In this document: one piece after another, positions 15,050-22,107 of the stretch
How positions within the stretch are numbered: position 1 is the first letter of the stretch
Layout: each line of letters begins with the position of its first letter
Assembly (NCBI GenBank): GCA_023399355.1
Contig: JAEWQC010000176.1
Coordinates: 1 to 22,546 of the forward strand
Origin: Bacillota bacterium
Lineage (GTDB): Bacteria; Bacillota; Clostridia; Acetivibrionales; DTU013
DNA: 22,546 nucleotides
Direction: 5' to 3'
The notes under the pieces: generated by a model
Seen by the model: the letters and a program-made list of their open reading frames with translations, nothing else
What the model was told of the DNA's origin: nothing
The model's database searches: none
Made by a program: the position numbers and the translations under genes

Positions 15050-16210
15050 ATGATCAGTATTGGGAATGTGTTGAAACAAAGTATAAGTACAAAGGTAGTC
15101 CATGGCGGTAATTGCTATGATCCGCATACGGGAGCGGTAAGCTTTCCGATTTATCAAAGCGCGACGTTCAGGCATCCGGGACTGCACCAGACTACGGGAT
15201 ATGACTATTCACGCCTTCAGAACCCGACGAGGGAGGAACTTGAAAAAACCATTGCAAATCTGGAAAACGGAAGATTCGGCTTTGCTTTTTCCAGCGGGAT
15301 GGCAGCAGTCTCCACCATACTTTCGCTTTTTGGTCCGGGGGACCATATTATTGTATCCAATGACCTTTATGGAGGAACCTACAGGCTGTTCGAAGAAATA
15401 TACAAAAAATACGGCATGGAATTTTCCTACATTGATACAACTGATATTCACGAAATAGAGACAGCTATTAAGAAAAACACCCGAGCGGTTTTTGTCGAAA
15501 CACCCTCCAATCCAATGATGAAGGTTGCTGATTTGAAAAAGATAGCAGAACTTACTAAAAATTCTGGGATCCTTTCAATTATCGATAATACTTTCCTGAC
15601 TCCTTATTTCCAAAGACCTTTGGAGCTTGGGGCGGATATCGTGCTCCACAGTGGAACCAAATACCTTGGCGGGCACAATGATACGCTTGCAGGGTTGATC
15701 GTAGTGAATGATGATGTGCTTGCAGACAGGCTGAAGCTTGTACAGAAGTCTGAAGGAGCTGTTTTGCCTCCCTTTGACAGCTGGCTCATTTTAAGAGGAA
15801 TAAAGACACTGGGGATACGTCTTGAAAAACAGCAGGAAAATGCAATGAAAATTGCAGAGTGGCTATGCGGCCACAAAAATGTAACAAAGGTCAACTATGT
15901 GGGACTGCCGGAACATGAAAGTTATGAGATATCAAAAGCACAGGCCTCCGGCTTTGGTGCCATGATTTCTTTTTATGTAAAGGATATAAATATCGTTGAG
16001 CAGCTGCTGGAAAAGGTACAGCTTGTTATTTTTGCCGAGAGCCTGGGTGGTGTGGAAAGCCTTGTAACATATCCGGTTGTGCAGACACATGCGGCTATAC
16101 CTGAGGAAATGAGAGAAAAAATAGGAATAACGGATAAGCTGCTGCGACTATCGGTTGGAATAGAGGCAGCAGAGGATATCATAGCTGATTTGGAACAGGC
16201 CTTGCTTTAA
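15050..16210 (+). CDS. Cystathionine gamma-synthase/gamma-lyase family PLP enzyme
   Basis: At 386 residues this has the size of MetB/MetC/MccB-type transsulfuration enzymes. It shows STKVVHGGNCYDPHTGAVSF (13-32), YDYSRLQNPTREELEKTIANLE, the phosphate-binding SSGMAAVS and DLYGGTYRLF, DNTFLTPYFQRPLELGADIV and the PLP lysine in HSGTKYLGGHNDTLAG (K204). The C-terminal SLGGVESLVTYPVVQTHAAIP carries the substrate-carboxylate Arg/Ser region usual in the group. HNDTLAG is common in clostridial enzymes annotated as gamma-synthase or lyase, and sequence alone does not decide direction. Context with MetY, CysK and CymR suggests interconversion of homocysteine and cysteine via cystathionine. The ATG at 15050 has AAAGG only one base away, so a GTG at 15068 is an alternative start. 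Confidence 0.9.
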   Translation: MISIGNVLKQSISTKVVHGGNCYDPHTGAVSFPIYQSATFRHPGLHQTTGYDYSRLQNPTREELEKTIANLENGRFGFAFSSGMAAVSTILSLFGPGDHIIVSNDLYGGTYRLFEEIYKKYGMEFSYIDTTDIHEIETAIKKNTRAVFVETPSNPMMKVADLKKIAELTKNSGILSIIDNTFLTPYFQRPLELGADIVLHSGTKYLGGHNDTLAGLIVVNDDVLADRLKLVQKSEGAVLPPFDSWLILRGIKTLGIRLEKQQENAMKIAEWLCGHKNVTKVNYVGLPEHESYEISKAQASGFGAMISFYVKDINIVEQLLEKVQLVIFAESLGGVESLVTYPVVQTHAAIPEEMREKIGITDKLLRLSVGIEAAEDIIADLEQALL

Positions 16211-16284
16211 TATGGACGATCAGGCAAAAATTCCTAAGAAATATTTATTGAATAGCTGCAAATATATGATAAACATAATCCCTA

Positions 16285-16353
16285 CTAAACATATAGGGAA
16301 TATCTAAAATATTTTCAAAACATATTGACTTTTTTTGTTTTTGATAATAAAAT
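16285..16353 (+). promoter_or_regulatory. cysK promoter with upstream candidate CymR box 4
   Basis: CTAAACATATAGGGAAT (16285-16301), flanked as CCCTA...TAGGG, is the best copy of the proposed operator. It lies just before TTGACT (16325-16330) and TAAAAT (16348-16353), which have 17-base spacing. A weaker similar sequence, TAAAACATATCAGAAT, is near 16366-16381 between promoter and gene. Repression by CymR is inferred. Confidence 0.6.
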
Positions 16354-16412
16354 TAGAATAACAAATAAAACATATCAGAATACTAGGAAAAATATATTTT
16401 GGAGGCGATGTT

Positions 16413-17348
16413 ATGTCAAAGATTGCAAAGAACTTAACCGATCTCATAGGAAATACTCCGTTGTTGGAACTGTCAAACTATAGCAAATTAAACAGCCTGG
16501 AAGCGAAGGTGATCGCCAAGCTGGAATCCTTCAACCCTGCCAGCAGCGTAAAAGACAGAATAGGCTACGCCATGATAAAAGATGGGGAAGAAAAGGGATT
16601 AATAAATAAGGATACGGTAATTATTGAACCTACAAGTGGCAACACAGGTATTGCGCTGGCGTTTGTAGCTGCGGCAAAGGGCTATCGCCTCATTATTACC
16701 CTACCTGATACCTTTAGTATTGAAAGAAGAAACCTTCTAAAGGCATTGGGCGCAGAATTGATCCTTACACCGGGTGCTGAAGGCATGCCGGGAGCAATCA
16801 GGAAAGCCGAAGAACTGGCAGCTCAAACGCCAAATTCTTATCTGCCCAATCAGTTTAAGAATCCTGCAAATCCGGAAATTCATAGAAAGACCACAGCAGA
16901 AGAGATCTGGAGGGATACCGACGGCCAGGTGGATATATTTATCGGCGGAGTAGGCACAGGTGGAACGATAACAGGTGTTGGCGAAGTTTTAAAGCAAAAA
17001 AAGCCCGGTATTCAGATTATTGCAGTTGAACCCTTTGATTCACCGGTCTTGTCGGGTGGAAGCAAGGGTCCTCACAAAATACAGGGGATAGGTGCCGGCT
17101 TTGTACCTGACAACTTTAATGCCAAAGTTGTTGACGAGATCTATAAGGTCAAAAATGAAGAAGCATTTGAAACATCAAGAAAGCTGGCAAAGACGGAAGG
17201 TCTCCTGGTAGGTATCTCCTCGGGGGCGGCAGCCTTTGCGGCAACTCAGATTGCGAAGAGACCTGAAAATAAAGGCAAGGTCATCGTAGCACTTCTCCCG
17301 GATACAGGGGAAAGATATTTGTCTACAGTTTTATTCCAGGAAGACTGA
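16413..17348 (+). CDS. cysK: Cysteine synthase A (O-acetylserine sulfhydrylase)
   Basis: This PLP enzyme makes cysteine from O-acetylserine and sulfide. The 311 residues are typical of CysK. LIGNTPLLEL (11-20) is followed by the PLP lysine in NPASSVKDR (K47), the substrate loop PTSGNTG (73-79), the phosphate-binding GVGTGGT (179-185), GIGAGFVP and the C-terminal GISSGAAA and DTGERYLST. The active-site loop reads LPDTFSIERR where MPETMSxERR is more common, a mild variation. GGAGGCG precedes the ATG. It has its own promoter with a candidate CymR box. In B. subtilis CysK is also the sensory partner of CymR, and co-location fits that. A strong hairpin follows the gene. Confidence 0.96.
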   Translation: MSKIAKNLTDLIGNTPLLELSNYSKLNSLEAKVIAKLESFNPASSVKDRIGYAMIKDGEEKGLINKDTVIIEPTSGNTGIALAFVAAAKGYRLIITLPDTFSIERRNLLKALGAELILTPGAEGMPGAIRKAEELAAQTPNSYLPNQFKNPANPEIHRKTTAEEIWRDTDGQVDIFIGGVGTGGTITGVGEVLKQKKPGIQIIAVEPFDSPVLSGGSKGPHKIQGIGAGFVPDNFNAKVVDEIYKVKNEEAFETSRKLAKTEGLLVGISSGAAAFAATQIAKRPENKGKVIVALLPDTGERYLSTVLFQED

Positions 17349-17390
17349 TAGAACTAATCTGAAATAAAAGGTAATTGAATAAATACCATA

Positions 17391-17429
17391 GATATTAGCG
17401 AAGGGGAGAAGATCCCCTTTGTTAATATC
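17391..17429. repeat. 17-bp stem hairpin downstream of cysK
   Basis: GATATTAGCGAAGGGGA (17391-17407) pairs with TCCCCTTTGTTAATATC (17413-17429) over all 17 positions, two of them G-U, with a 5-base loop. The absence of a following T run argues against a simple terminator. It may stabilise the cysK mRNA end or act as a processing site before the YezD genes. Confidence 0.75.
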
Positions 17430-17439
17430 TCAATACCAA

Positions 17440-17456
17440 CTAAACAGATAATATTA
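17440..17456 (+). promoter_or_regulatory. Weak candidate CymR box 5, before the YezD pair
   Basis: CTAAACAGATAATATTA shares the CTAAACAGATA left half with box 1 but lacks the GGAA right half. It is listed because of its position, about 50 bases upstream of the first YezD-like gene. Confidence 0.3.
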
Positions 17457-17504
17457 CTATAGTAATGGGTCCTAATAGAAAACAGTTGAAATGGAGAGGT
17501 CGGT

Positions 17505-17714
17505 ATGAGCATTCATAGAAAGCAAAACAGGGATTCTATAGATATCTTGGCTCTTATGAATAACATCGTTTTCAAATCTATCTGCAATATCCAGGATGGC
17601 TCCATTACAATTATTAAGCAGGACAACTCCATTATTCAGGTAAATATAAATGAAAAAATTCAGGTTGACGAGCATAAAAAAAGCGAAGGTTTTGTAGAGG
17701 GGGTTCTATTATGA
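17505..17714 (+). CDS. YezD-like (DUF2292) small protein, first copy
   Basis: This 69-residue protein follows a GGAGAGG site. After a basic N-terminus, a helix (SIDILALMNNIVFKSI) is followed by two beta-strands (DGSITIIKQDNSIIQVNINE), the fold pattern of the small YezD/DUF2292 family. Its core aligns with the next ORF: CNIQDGSITI with IHYGSVTL, and IIQVNINEKIQ with IVQIEKSEKIK. It overlaps that ORF by four bases (ATGA at 17711-17714). Such proteins are often seen beside cysteine and sulfate assimilation genes, but their role is not known to me. It is more divergent than the second copy, lacking the YGSV pattern. Confidence 0.65.
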   Translation: MSIHRKQNRDSIDILALMNNIVFKSICNIQDGSITIIKQDNSIIQVNINEKIQVDEHKKSEGFVEGVLL

Positions 17715-17878
17715 CCAGTATTGATGGCTTCGATAAAGCCAGGGCAGGAATTTCTGAAGAAGATCTGAGAAAGCTGCTTCAATATATTGAGAGTATTCAT
17801 TATGGCTCTGTCACGCTATTTATACAGGACGGTAAGATTGTGCAGATCGAAAAAAGCGAAAAAATAAAGATCAAATAG
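17711..17878 (+). CDS. YezD family (DUF2292) small protein, second copy
   Basis: The gene is 55 codons, starting at ATG 17711 inside the stop of the first copy and preceded by AGAGGGGG. The protein shows the family's core: ISEEDLRKLLQYIESIHYGS followed by VTLFIQDGKIVQIEKSEK. YezD proteins are uncharacterised small proteins of Firmicutes, here directly after cysK in a CymR-type locus. Tandem, translationally coupled paralogs suggest the two may form a complex. Confidence 0.75.
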   Translation: MTSIDGFDKARAGISEEDLRKLLQYIESIHYGSVTLFIQDGKIVQIEKSEKIKIK

Positions 17879-17891
17879 AGATAGCGATTCT

Positions 17892-17916
17892 GTGAAAGAG
17901 TTTCACTTATTTTGTT
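17892..17916 (+). terminator. Weak putative terminator after the YezD pair
   Basis: GTGAAA (17892-17897), loop GAG, TTTCAC (17901-17906), then TTATTTTGTT. The 6-bp stem is short and AT-rich, so efficiency is doubtful. Confidence 0.35.
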
Positions 17917-17920
17917 GACA

Positions 17921-17959
17921 GTGCTCTGCTGTAAAAAGCGGATTTTTTCATAAGAGCAC
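17921..17959. repeat. Imperfect hairpin upstream of the glutamine-synthetase-like gene
   Basis: GTGCTCT (17921-17927) pairs with AGAGCAC (17953-17959); inside, TAAAAA and TTTTTT can also pair. ACCATTTTTGC follows. TTGACA (17915-17920) lies just before but no matching -10 is seen. It may be a terminator or a leader structure. Confidence 0.5.
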
Positions 17960-18019
17960 ACCATTTTTGCAACTTAAATAGATTCAAATGTCTTTTTGAG
18001 AAATTGGAAGGTAAAAGTT

Positions 18020-19306
18020 ATGAGCATAATAGAGGTACAAAAATTCATTGATGAAAACAAAATACATACTGTTGAAGTTGGATTTGCAGATATCAATGGT
18101 GTCTTGAGAGGGAAAAGGCTTCCGGCCAGACATTTTCTTAAAATTACCGAAAGCGGAACAGGGCTTGCAAAGGCTCCGTTTGCATGGGATGTTCAGTGTG
18201 GGGTCTATGAAGATATTGAACTGGCAAACTTCAATAACGGCTTTCCGGATATGATTGCTAAACCGCTGCTCGAAACCCTTCGGGCGATACCATGGCGGGA
18301 GGGAAGTGCAATCGTACTTGCAGAGCTTGTTGACGAGCATGGAAAGCCGGTTGGGGTCAATCCGCGCGAAGTGCTCAAAAGGGTGTTGAAGAGATACCAT
18401 GACAAGGGGTATAGACCACTGGTAGGTTCAGAGCTGGAGTTTTATCTTTTTGATTCCGAAAAGAAGCCTGTATTCAACGGAGTACAATGTTATTCGTTAT
18501 ACAGGGGTGCTGAGTTGGAGTATGTCATTCAGGAAATGAGGAATGGCCTTGAGGGTTTGGGGGTTGAGCTTGAAGCTTTTCATATTGAGTATGGTCCCGG
18601 ACAAATCGAAGTGATTCCCGAGTATGGGGATGCATTGGAAATGGCGGATAAAACCGTTCTGATAAAAAACTCAATAAGGGAGATCGCCCGCAAACATGGC
18701 CTTTATGCGTCCTTTATGGCAAAACCGTGGGCACAGGAATCAGGTAGCGGGTATCATGTTCATCAAAGCTTATGGGATGAAGAACTGAAAAATAATTATT
18801 TTAATACGGATCCTGCGCTGGCACAGAATTATCTGTCCGGTTTATTGCAGCATGCCAGGGATTTTATGGTGCTTGGTTCTCCTACCATAAATGCATATAA
18901 GCGTTTCCAGGTAAATTCTTTTGCGCCAACCAGCGTAACCTGGGCGCACGACAATAGGACTGTGGCAACGCGTACCCTGTTGGAGCTTGGGAATGGCAGC
19001 AGGTTTGAGCATCGTACGGGGTCTGCGGATGCAAACCCGTATCTCATTATTGCAGCCAGTCTTGCCGCAGGTATTTATGGAATTGAACACAAACTTGTCT
19101 TAACTGAAGATGTGCAGCAGGAAAAACAACAGCTTCCGGGAACGCTTGAAAAGGCTTTGAATTATTTTGAAGCAAGCGAAACTGCTAAAGAATACTTCGG
19201 AAAAGAATTCGTCAAGCTCTTCATCACCTTGGGAAGACATGAGGTCGAGCTTTATAATAGTGCAGTAACAGATTGGGAATGGAACAGATACTTTGAAATA
19301 ATATAG
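18020..19306 (+). CDS. Glutamine-synthetase-family gamma-glutamyl ligase
   Basis: The start at ATG 18020 follows GGAAGG by eight bases and is preferred over an upstream in-frame codon at 17996 that has no site. The 428 residues have the GS beta-grasp N-terminus (FADINGVLRGKRLP, 22-35) and the ATP-grasp-like catalytic domain: GSELEFYLF (136-144), IEYGPGQIEV (189-198), FMAKPWAQESGSGYHVHQSL (232-251), NAYKRF (291-296), DNRTVATR (311-318) and GSADANPYL (334-342). The last motifs differ from housekeeping GlnA and lean to the PuuA/FluG-type ligases that join glutamate to amines other than ammonia. There is no adenylylation-site Tyr motif. Position after cysK and the YezD pair suggests a sulfur-linked amine or amino acid as substrate, which is inference. 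GlnA function cannot be excluded. Confidence 0.85.
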   Translation: MSIIEVQKFIDENKIHTVEVGFADINGVLRGKRLPARHFLKITESGTGLAKAPFAWDVQCGVYEDIELANFNNGFPDMIAKPLLETLRAIPWREGSAIVLAELVDEHGKPVGVNPREVLKRVLKRYHDKGYRPLVGSELEFYLFDSEKKPVFNGVQCYSLYRGAELEYVIQEMRNGLEGLGVELEAFHIEYGPGQIEVIPEYGDALEMADKTVLIKNSIREIARKHGLYASFMAKPWAQESGSGYHVHQSLWDEELKNNYFNTDPALAQNYLSGLLQHARDFMVLGSPTINAYKRFQVNSFAPTSVTWAHDNRTVATRTLLELGNGSRFEHRTGSADANPYLIIAASLAAGIYGIEHKLVLTEDVQQEKQQLPGTLEKALNYFEASETAKEYFGKEFVKLFITLGRHEVELYNSAVTDWEWNRYFEII

Positions 19307-19475
19307 CGGGGCAAAAGAAATTTCCTGCATTTATGGATTCGTGTACCGGTTTGGTTTTCAGACAACGGGCATATCACCTGCCTTGGCGGATGCATAGACG
19401 AGCAGTAAGCAATGCTTGCGACCGGCCTCGATGAAACGCGGCTGCAATCTTCTTTGAACCAATGCGTTATAATTT
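19307..19475 (+). ncRNA. Repeated, possibly structured RNA element (copy 2)
   Basis: The element begins right after the ligase stop with GCGGGGCAAAAG. It shares with copy 1 (10443-10700) TTTGGTTTTCAG, GGATGCATAG (19388-19397), AGCAG, AAGC, GCCTCGATGAAACGC (19425-19439) and TTCTTTGAACCAATGCGTTATAA (from 19450). AAGC/GCTT at 19407-19417 can form a small stem. It fills nearly the whole gap before the copper ATPase. Both copies lie upstream of a plus-strand gene in the same orientation. I cannot match it to a riboswitch class from memory. Boundaries and strand are approximate. Confidence 0.5.
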
Positions 19476-19505
19476 GAGCCTATTATGGAGAGATGAAGTG
19501 ATTAC

Positions 19506-21791
19506 GTGGAAGAAACGATATCCTTAAGAATCTATGGGATGACCTGCACCCTGTGTTCCATTTCTATTGAAGCCGCACTTGAAAAGCTTGAGGGTATAAA
19601 AAGTGCGAGAATAAGTTATGCCACAGAGAAAGCATTCATAGAATTTGATGCTTCAATAACAAAGGTCGAAGAAATAAGCAGGATCATTGAGAATCTTGGC
19701 TTTTTTGTTGAGGGGAGTCAAAAAACAAAAAACAAAATTGGCTTGAATGGAGATAGAATCCATCGGAATAAACTGAGGGACCATTTCATCATAGCGGCAG
19801 TTTTGAGTATGCCAATGCTCTTTATGATGATAATCAGCGGAGCCCATGAGTGCTGCAAATATATACCTCCGGACCAGATGACCGGCTTTACCGGATTTAT
19901 AACAAATTTAAGGGTGGAGACACGTTTTCTCCATGACTGGAGGGTTCAGCTTGCTCTGGCGACTCCAGTACAGTTTATTTTGGGTTTCAGGTTTTACAGG
20001 AATTCCTTTCATGCGCTGCTTCTTCGAAAACCCAATATGGATGTTATGGTGGTGTTAGGGACATCGGTAACATACTTTTACAGCGTATATGTCTCCTTTT
20101 TTGGACCTGCAGATGATTATGGGATGAAAGAAGTATATTTTGAAGCATCCGCAATCATTATTACACTTGTGCTGCTGGGCAAGTTTTTGGAGGCTGTGGC
20201 AAAAGGGAATACTTCAAAAGCGATGGAATCCCTCATGACGCTTAAACCAAGTACTGCAAGTATTATTCGGGATGGAAATGAGATTGAACTTCCCGCCGGA
20301 GAAGTTGCAGTAAATGATATCGTTGTTGTAAGGCCGGGTGAAAAAATACCTGTTGATGGGGTGATTATAGAAGGATATTCAAGTGTGGATGAATCCATGC
20401 TGACGGGAGAAAGCGTTCCGGTTGATAAAAAGGAAAATGATTTTGTGACAGGAGCATCCATCAATCAGTTCGGTTCCTTCAGATTTAAAGCGACAAAAGT
20501 AGGAGATCAGACTGTCATATCACAGATTGTCAAGCTGGTCGAACTGGCCCAGAATAGCCGGGCGACTATTCAAAGAATTGCCGACAGGGTATGTGAATTT
20601 TTTGTGCCTTTTGTGATCCTTGTTGCAATAAGCACTTTTTTGTATTGGTATTTTATCGTATTCAATGGTTCTCCCTATATGATCAAACTGCCGATTTTGT
20701 ATGCGGTATCGGTCCTGGTAGTTTCCTGCCCCTGTGCATTGGGACTTGCAACTCCTACGGCAATCATGGTAGGAATGGGAATATCGGCAGAAAACGGGAT
20801 ACTGATTAAAAATGGAGAAACGCTGGAAAAGGCCTGCCGAATGAATACGGTTGTTTTAGACAAGACAGGAACGATTACCACCGGAAAACTGAAGCTGACG
20901 GATGTGATCCTGCTTGATAAGGCTGGGGGACCTGGAAACGAAAATGAGGTTCTTGCGATTGCTGCAGCTGTTGAAAAAGCATCGGAGCATCCTGTCGGCA
21001 GGGCTATCTATCAGCAGGGGAAGGAGAAAGTACCCGACCTGATCAAGGAGGCCGATTTTTTCGAAGCGATACCTGGAAAAGGAGTAAAAGCGTTTATCAG
21101 GGACAAAAAAGTCCTTATAGGCACCAGTCTTCTGATGCAGGAAGCCGGCATCGATTTTCAAGCGCTGGAAGAGCAATTATCGGTTCTTCAGGGTAAGGGG
21201 AAGACAATCGTACTGATGGCTGTAGACGGAATTGCGACTGCTGTTCTTACACTTGCGGATGAGATCAAAAAAACTTCCAGAGAAGCAATAGCAAAGCTAA
21301 CCAAAATGGGAACCGAAGTATATATGCTTACAGGAGATGACGAAAAGACAGCAAGGGCTGTTGCAGAACCAGTTGGAATAATAAATGTCATAGCCGGGGT
21401 ATTGCCGGACAAGAAAGCTGAAGTAATTGCAGATTTGAAGAAAAAAGGCAAATTTGTGGGAATGGTGGGTGACGGAATCAATGATGCACCTGCCCTTGCA
21501 ACTGCAGATGTGGGGTTTGCAATAGGAACGGGTACTGATGTAGCAATCGAAACCGGTGATATTATCTTGCTTGGGGGAGATTTGAATGCTTTACCTGCAG
21601 CAATAAGACTATCAAAGGCAACTATGAGAAAAATAAAGCAAAATTTGTTCTGGGCCTTTATTTATAACCTCATAGGTATCCCTATAGCGGCCCTGGGAAA
21701 CCTGAAGCCCGAAATAGCGGCAGGTGCCATGGCACTTAGTTCCATATCCGTCCTGTTAAATTCCATCAGACTAAAAAGGACTTTGATATAA
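19506..21791 (+). CDS. copA: Copper-transporting P1B-type ATPase
   Basis: This inner-membrane pump exports Cu(I) at the cost of ATP. The 761 residues contain one N-terminal metal-binding domain with GMTCTLCS (11-18; C14, C17), paired membrane segments before the actuator domain (TGESVP, 300-305), the CPC ion-path motif in SCPCALGLATPT (407-418), the phosphorylation site DKTGT (D452), the nucleotide-binding HP motif SEHPVGRA (493-500) and VGDGINDAPAL (654-664). The C-terminal YN (IYNLIGIPIA) and MALSSISVLLNS segments are those of the Cu(I) class. The start is GTG 19506 with GATGAAG upstream. The central hydrophobic segment near 112-122 has an unusual HECCKYIPP stretch, and a Cys-Cys pair here might bind metal. 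No CsoR or CopZ gene is adjacent. Confidence 0.94.
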   Translation: MEETISLRIYGMTCTLCSISIEAALEKLEGIKSARISYATEKAFIEFDASITKVEEISRIIENLGFFVEGSQKTKNKIGLNGDRIHRNKLRDHFIIAAVLSMPMLFMMIISGAHECCKYIPPDQMTGFTGFITNLRVETRFLHDWRVQLALATPVQFILGFRFYRNSFHALLLRKPNMDVMVVLGTSVTYFYSVYVSFFGPADDYGMKEVYFEASAIIITLVLLGKFLEAVAKGNTSKAMESLMTLKPSTASIIRDGNEIELPAGEVAVNDIVVVRPGEKIPVDGVIIEGYSSVDESMLTGESVPVDKKENDFVTGASINQFGSFRFKATKVGDQTVISQIVKLVELAQNSRATIQRIADRVCEFFVPFVILVAISTFLYWYFIVFNGSPYMIKLPILYAVSVLVVSCPCALGLATPTAIMVGMGISAENGILIKNGETLEKACRMNTVVLDKTGTITTGKLKLTDVILLDKAGGPGNENEVLAIAAAVEKASEHPVGRAIYQQGKEKVPDLIKEADFFEAIPGKGVKAFIRDKKVLIGTSLLMQEAGIDFQALEEQLSVLQGKGKTIVLMAVDGIATAVLTLADEIKKTSREAIAKLTKMGTEVYMLTGDDEKTARAVAEPVGIINVIAGVLPDKKAEVIADLKKKGKFVGMVGDGINDAPALATADVGFAIGTGTDVAIETGDIILLGGDLNALPAAIRLSKATMRKIKQNLFWAFIYNLIGIPIAALGNLKPEIAAGAMALSSISVLLNSIRLKRTLI

Positions 21792-21804
21792 AGGGTGATG
21801 AAGT

Positions 21805-22107
21805 ATAAATAATTCAAAAATAGAGCTGTATCCCGAATTTTTTAATGATGTTTTCGGGCCTGTCATGCAGCCGGGATCCAGTTCACATACTGCAGGCCCA
21901 TGCAGGCTGTCCTATATGGCACGATGTCTTCTTGGCGAGAAACCGTCCATGGTTGAATTCGTTTTGGACAAGGACGGTTCTTTTGCAGGAACCTTCGGTC
22001 ATATGAATGAAGATGGAGGCATGCTGGGCGGAGTTCTTGGAATGCTTCCCGACAATGCGGGAATATTAAAAGCTCATTCCATAGCAAGGGAAGAAAACCT
22101 GAAGTAA
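21805..22107 (+). CDS. L-serine dehydratase beta-domain-like protein, start codon unclear
   Basis: The conserved sequence begins ahead of any normal start codon. In frame from 21811 one reads IELYPEFFNDVFGPVMQPGS and then SSHTAGPCRL, which is the beta-domain signature of iron-sulfur L-serine dehydratases (usually FGPVMIGPSSSHTAGA). It continues with GSFAGTFGHMNEDGG and ends at TAA 22105-22107. The first in-frame ATG is 21865, too late, since it would remove part of the motif. GGGTGATGAAG (21793-21803) is a good ribosome site and points to ATA 21805 as a non-standard start, or to a lost ATG. About 100 residues; a full beta domain is longer, and the rest appears to be in the next ORF. It follows copA by 13 bases. 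Confidence 0.65.
   Translation: MNNSKIELYPEFFNDVFGPVMQPGSSSHTAGPCRLSYMARCLLGEKPSMVEFVLDKDGSFAGTFGHMNEDGGMLGGVLGMLPDNAGILKAHSIAREENLK

Noticed and set aside
21865..22107. ATG 21865 as the start of the serine-dehydratase-like ORF
   Set aside because: It would cut through the conserved FGPVM-SSSHTAG motif that is readable upstream in the same frame after a good ribosome site.
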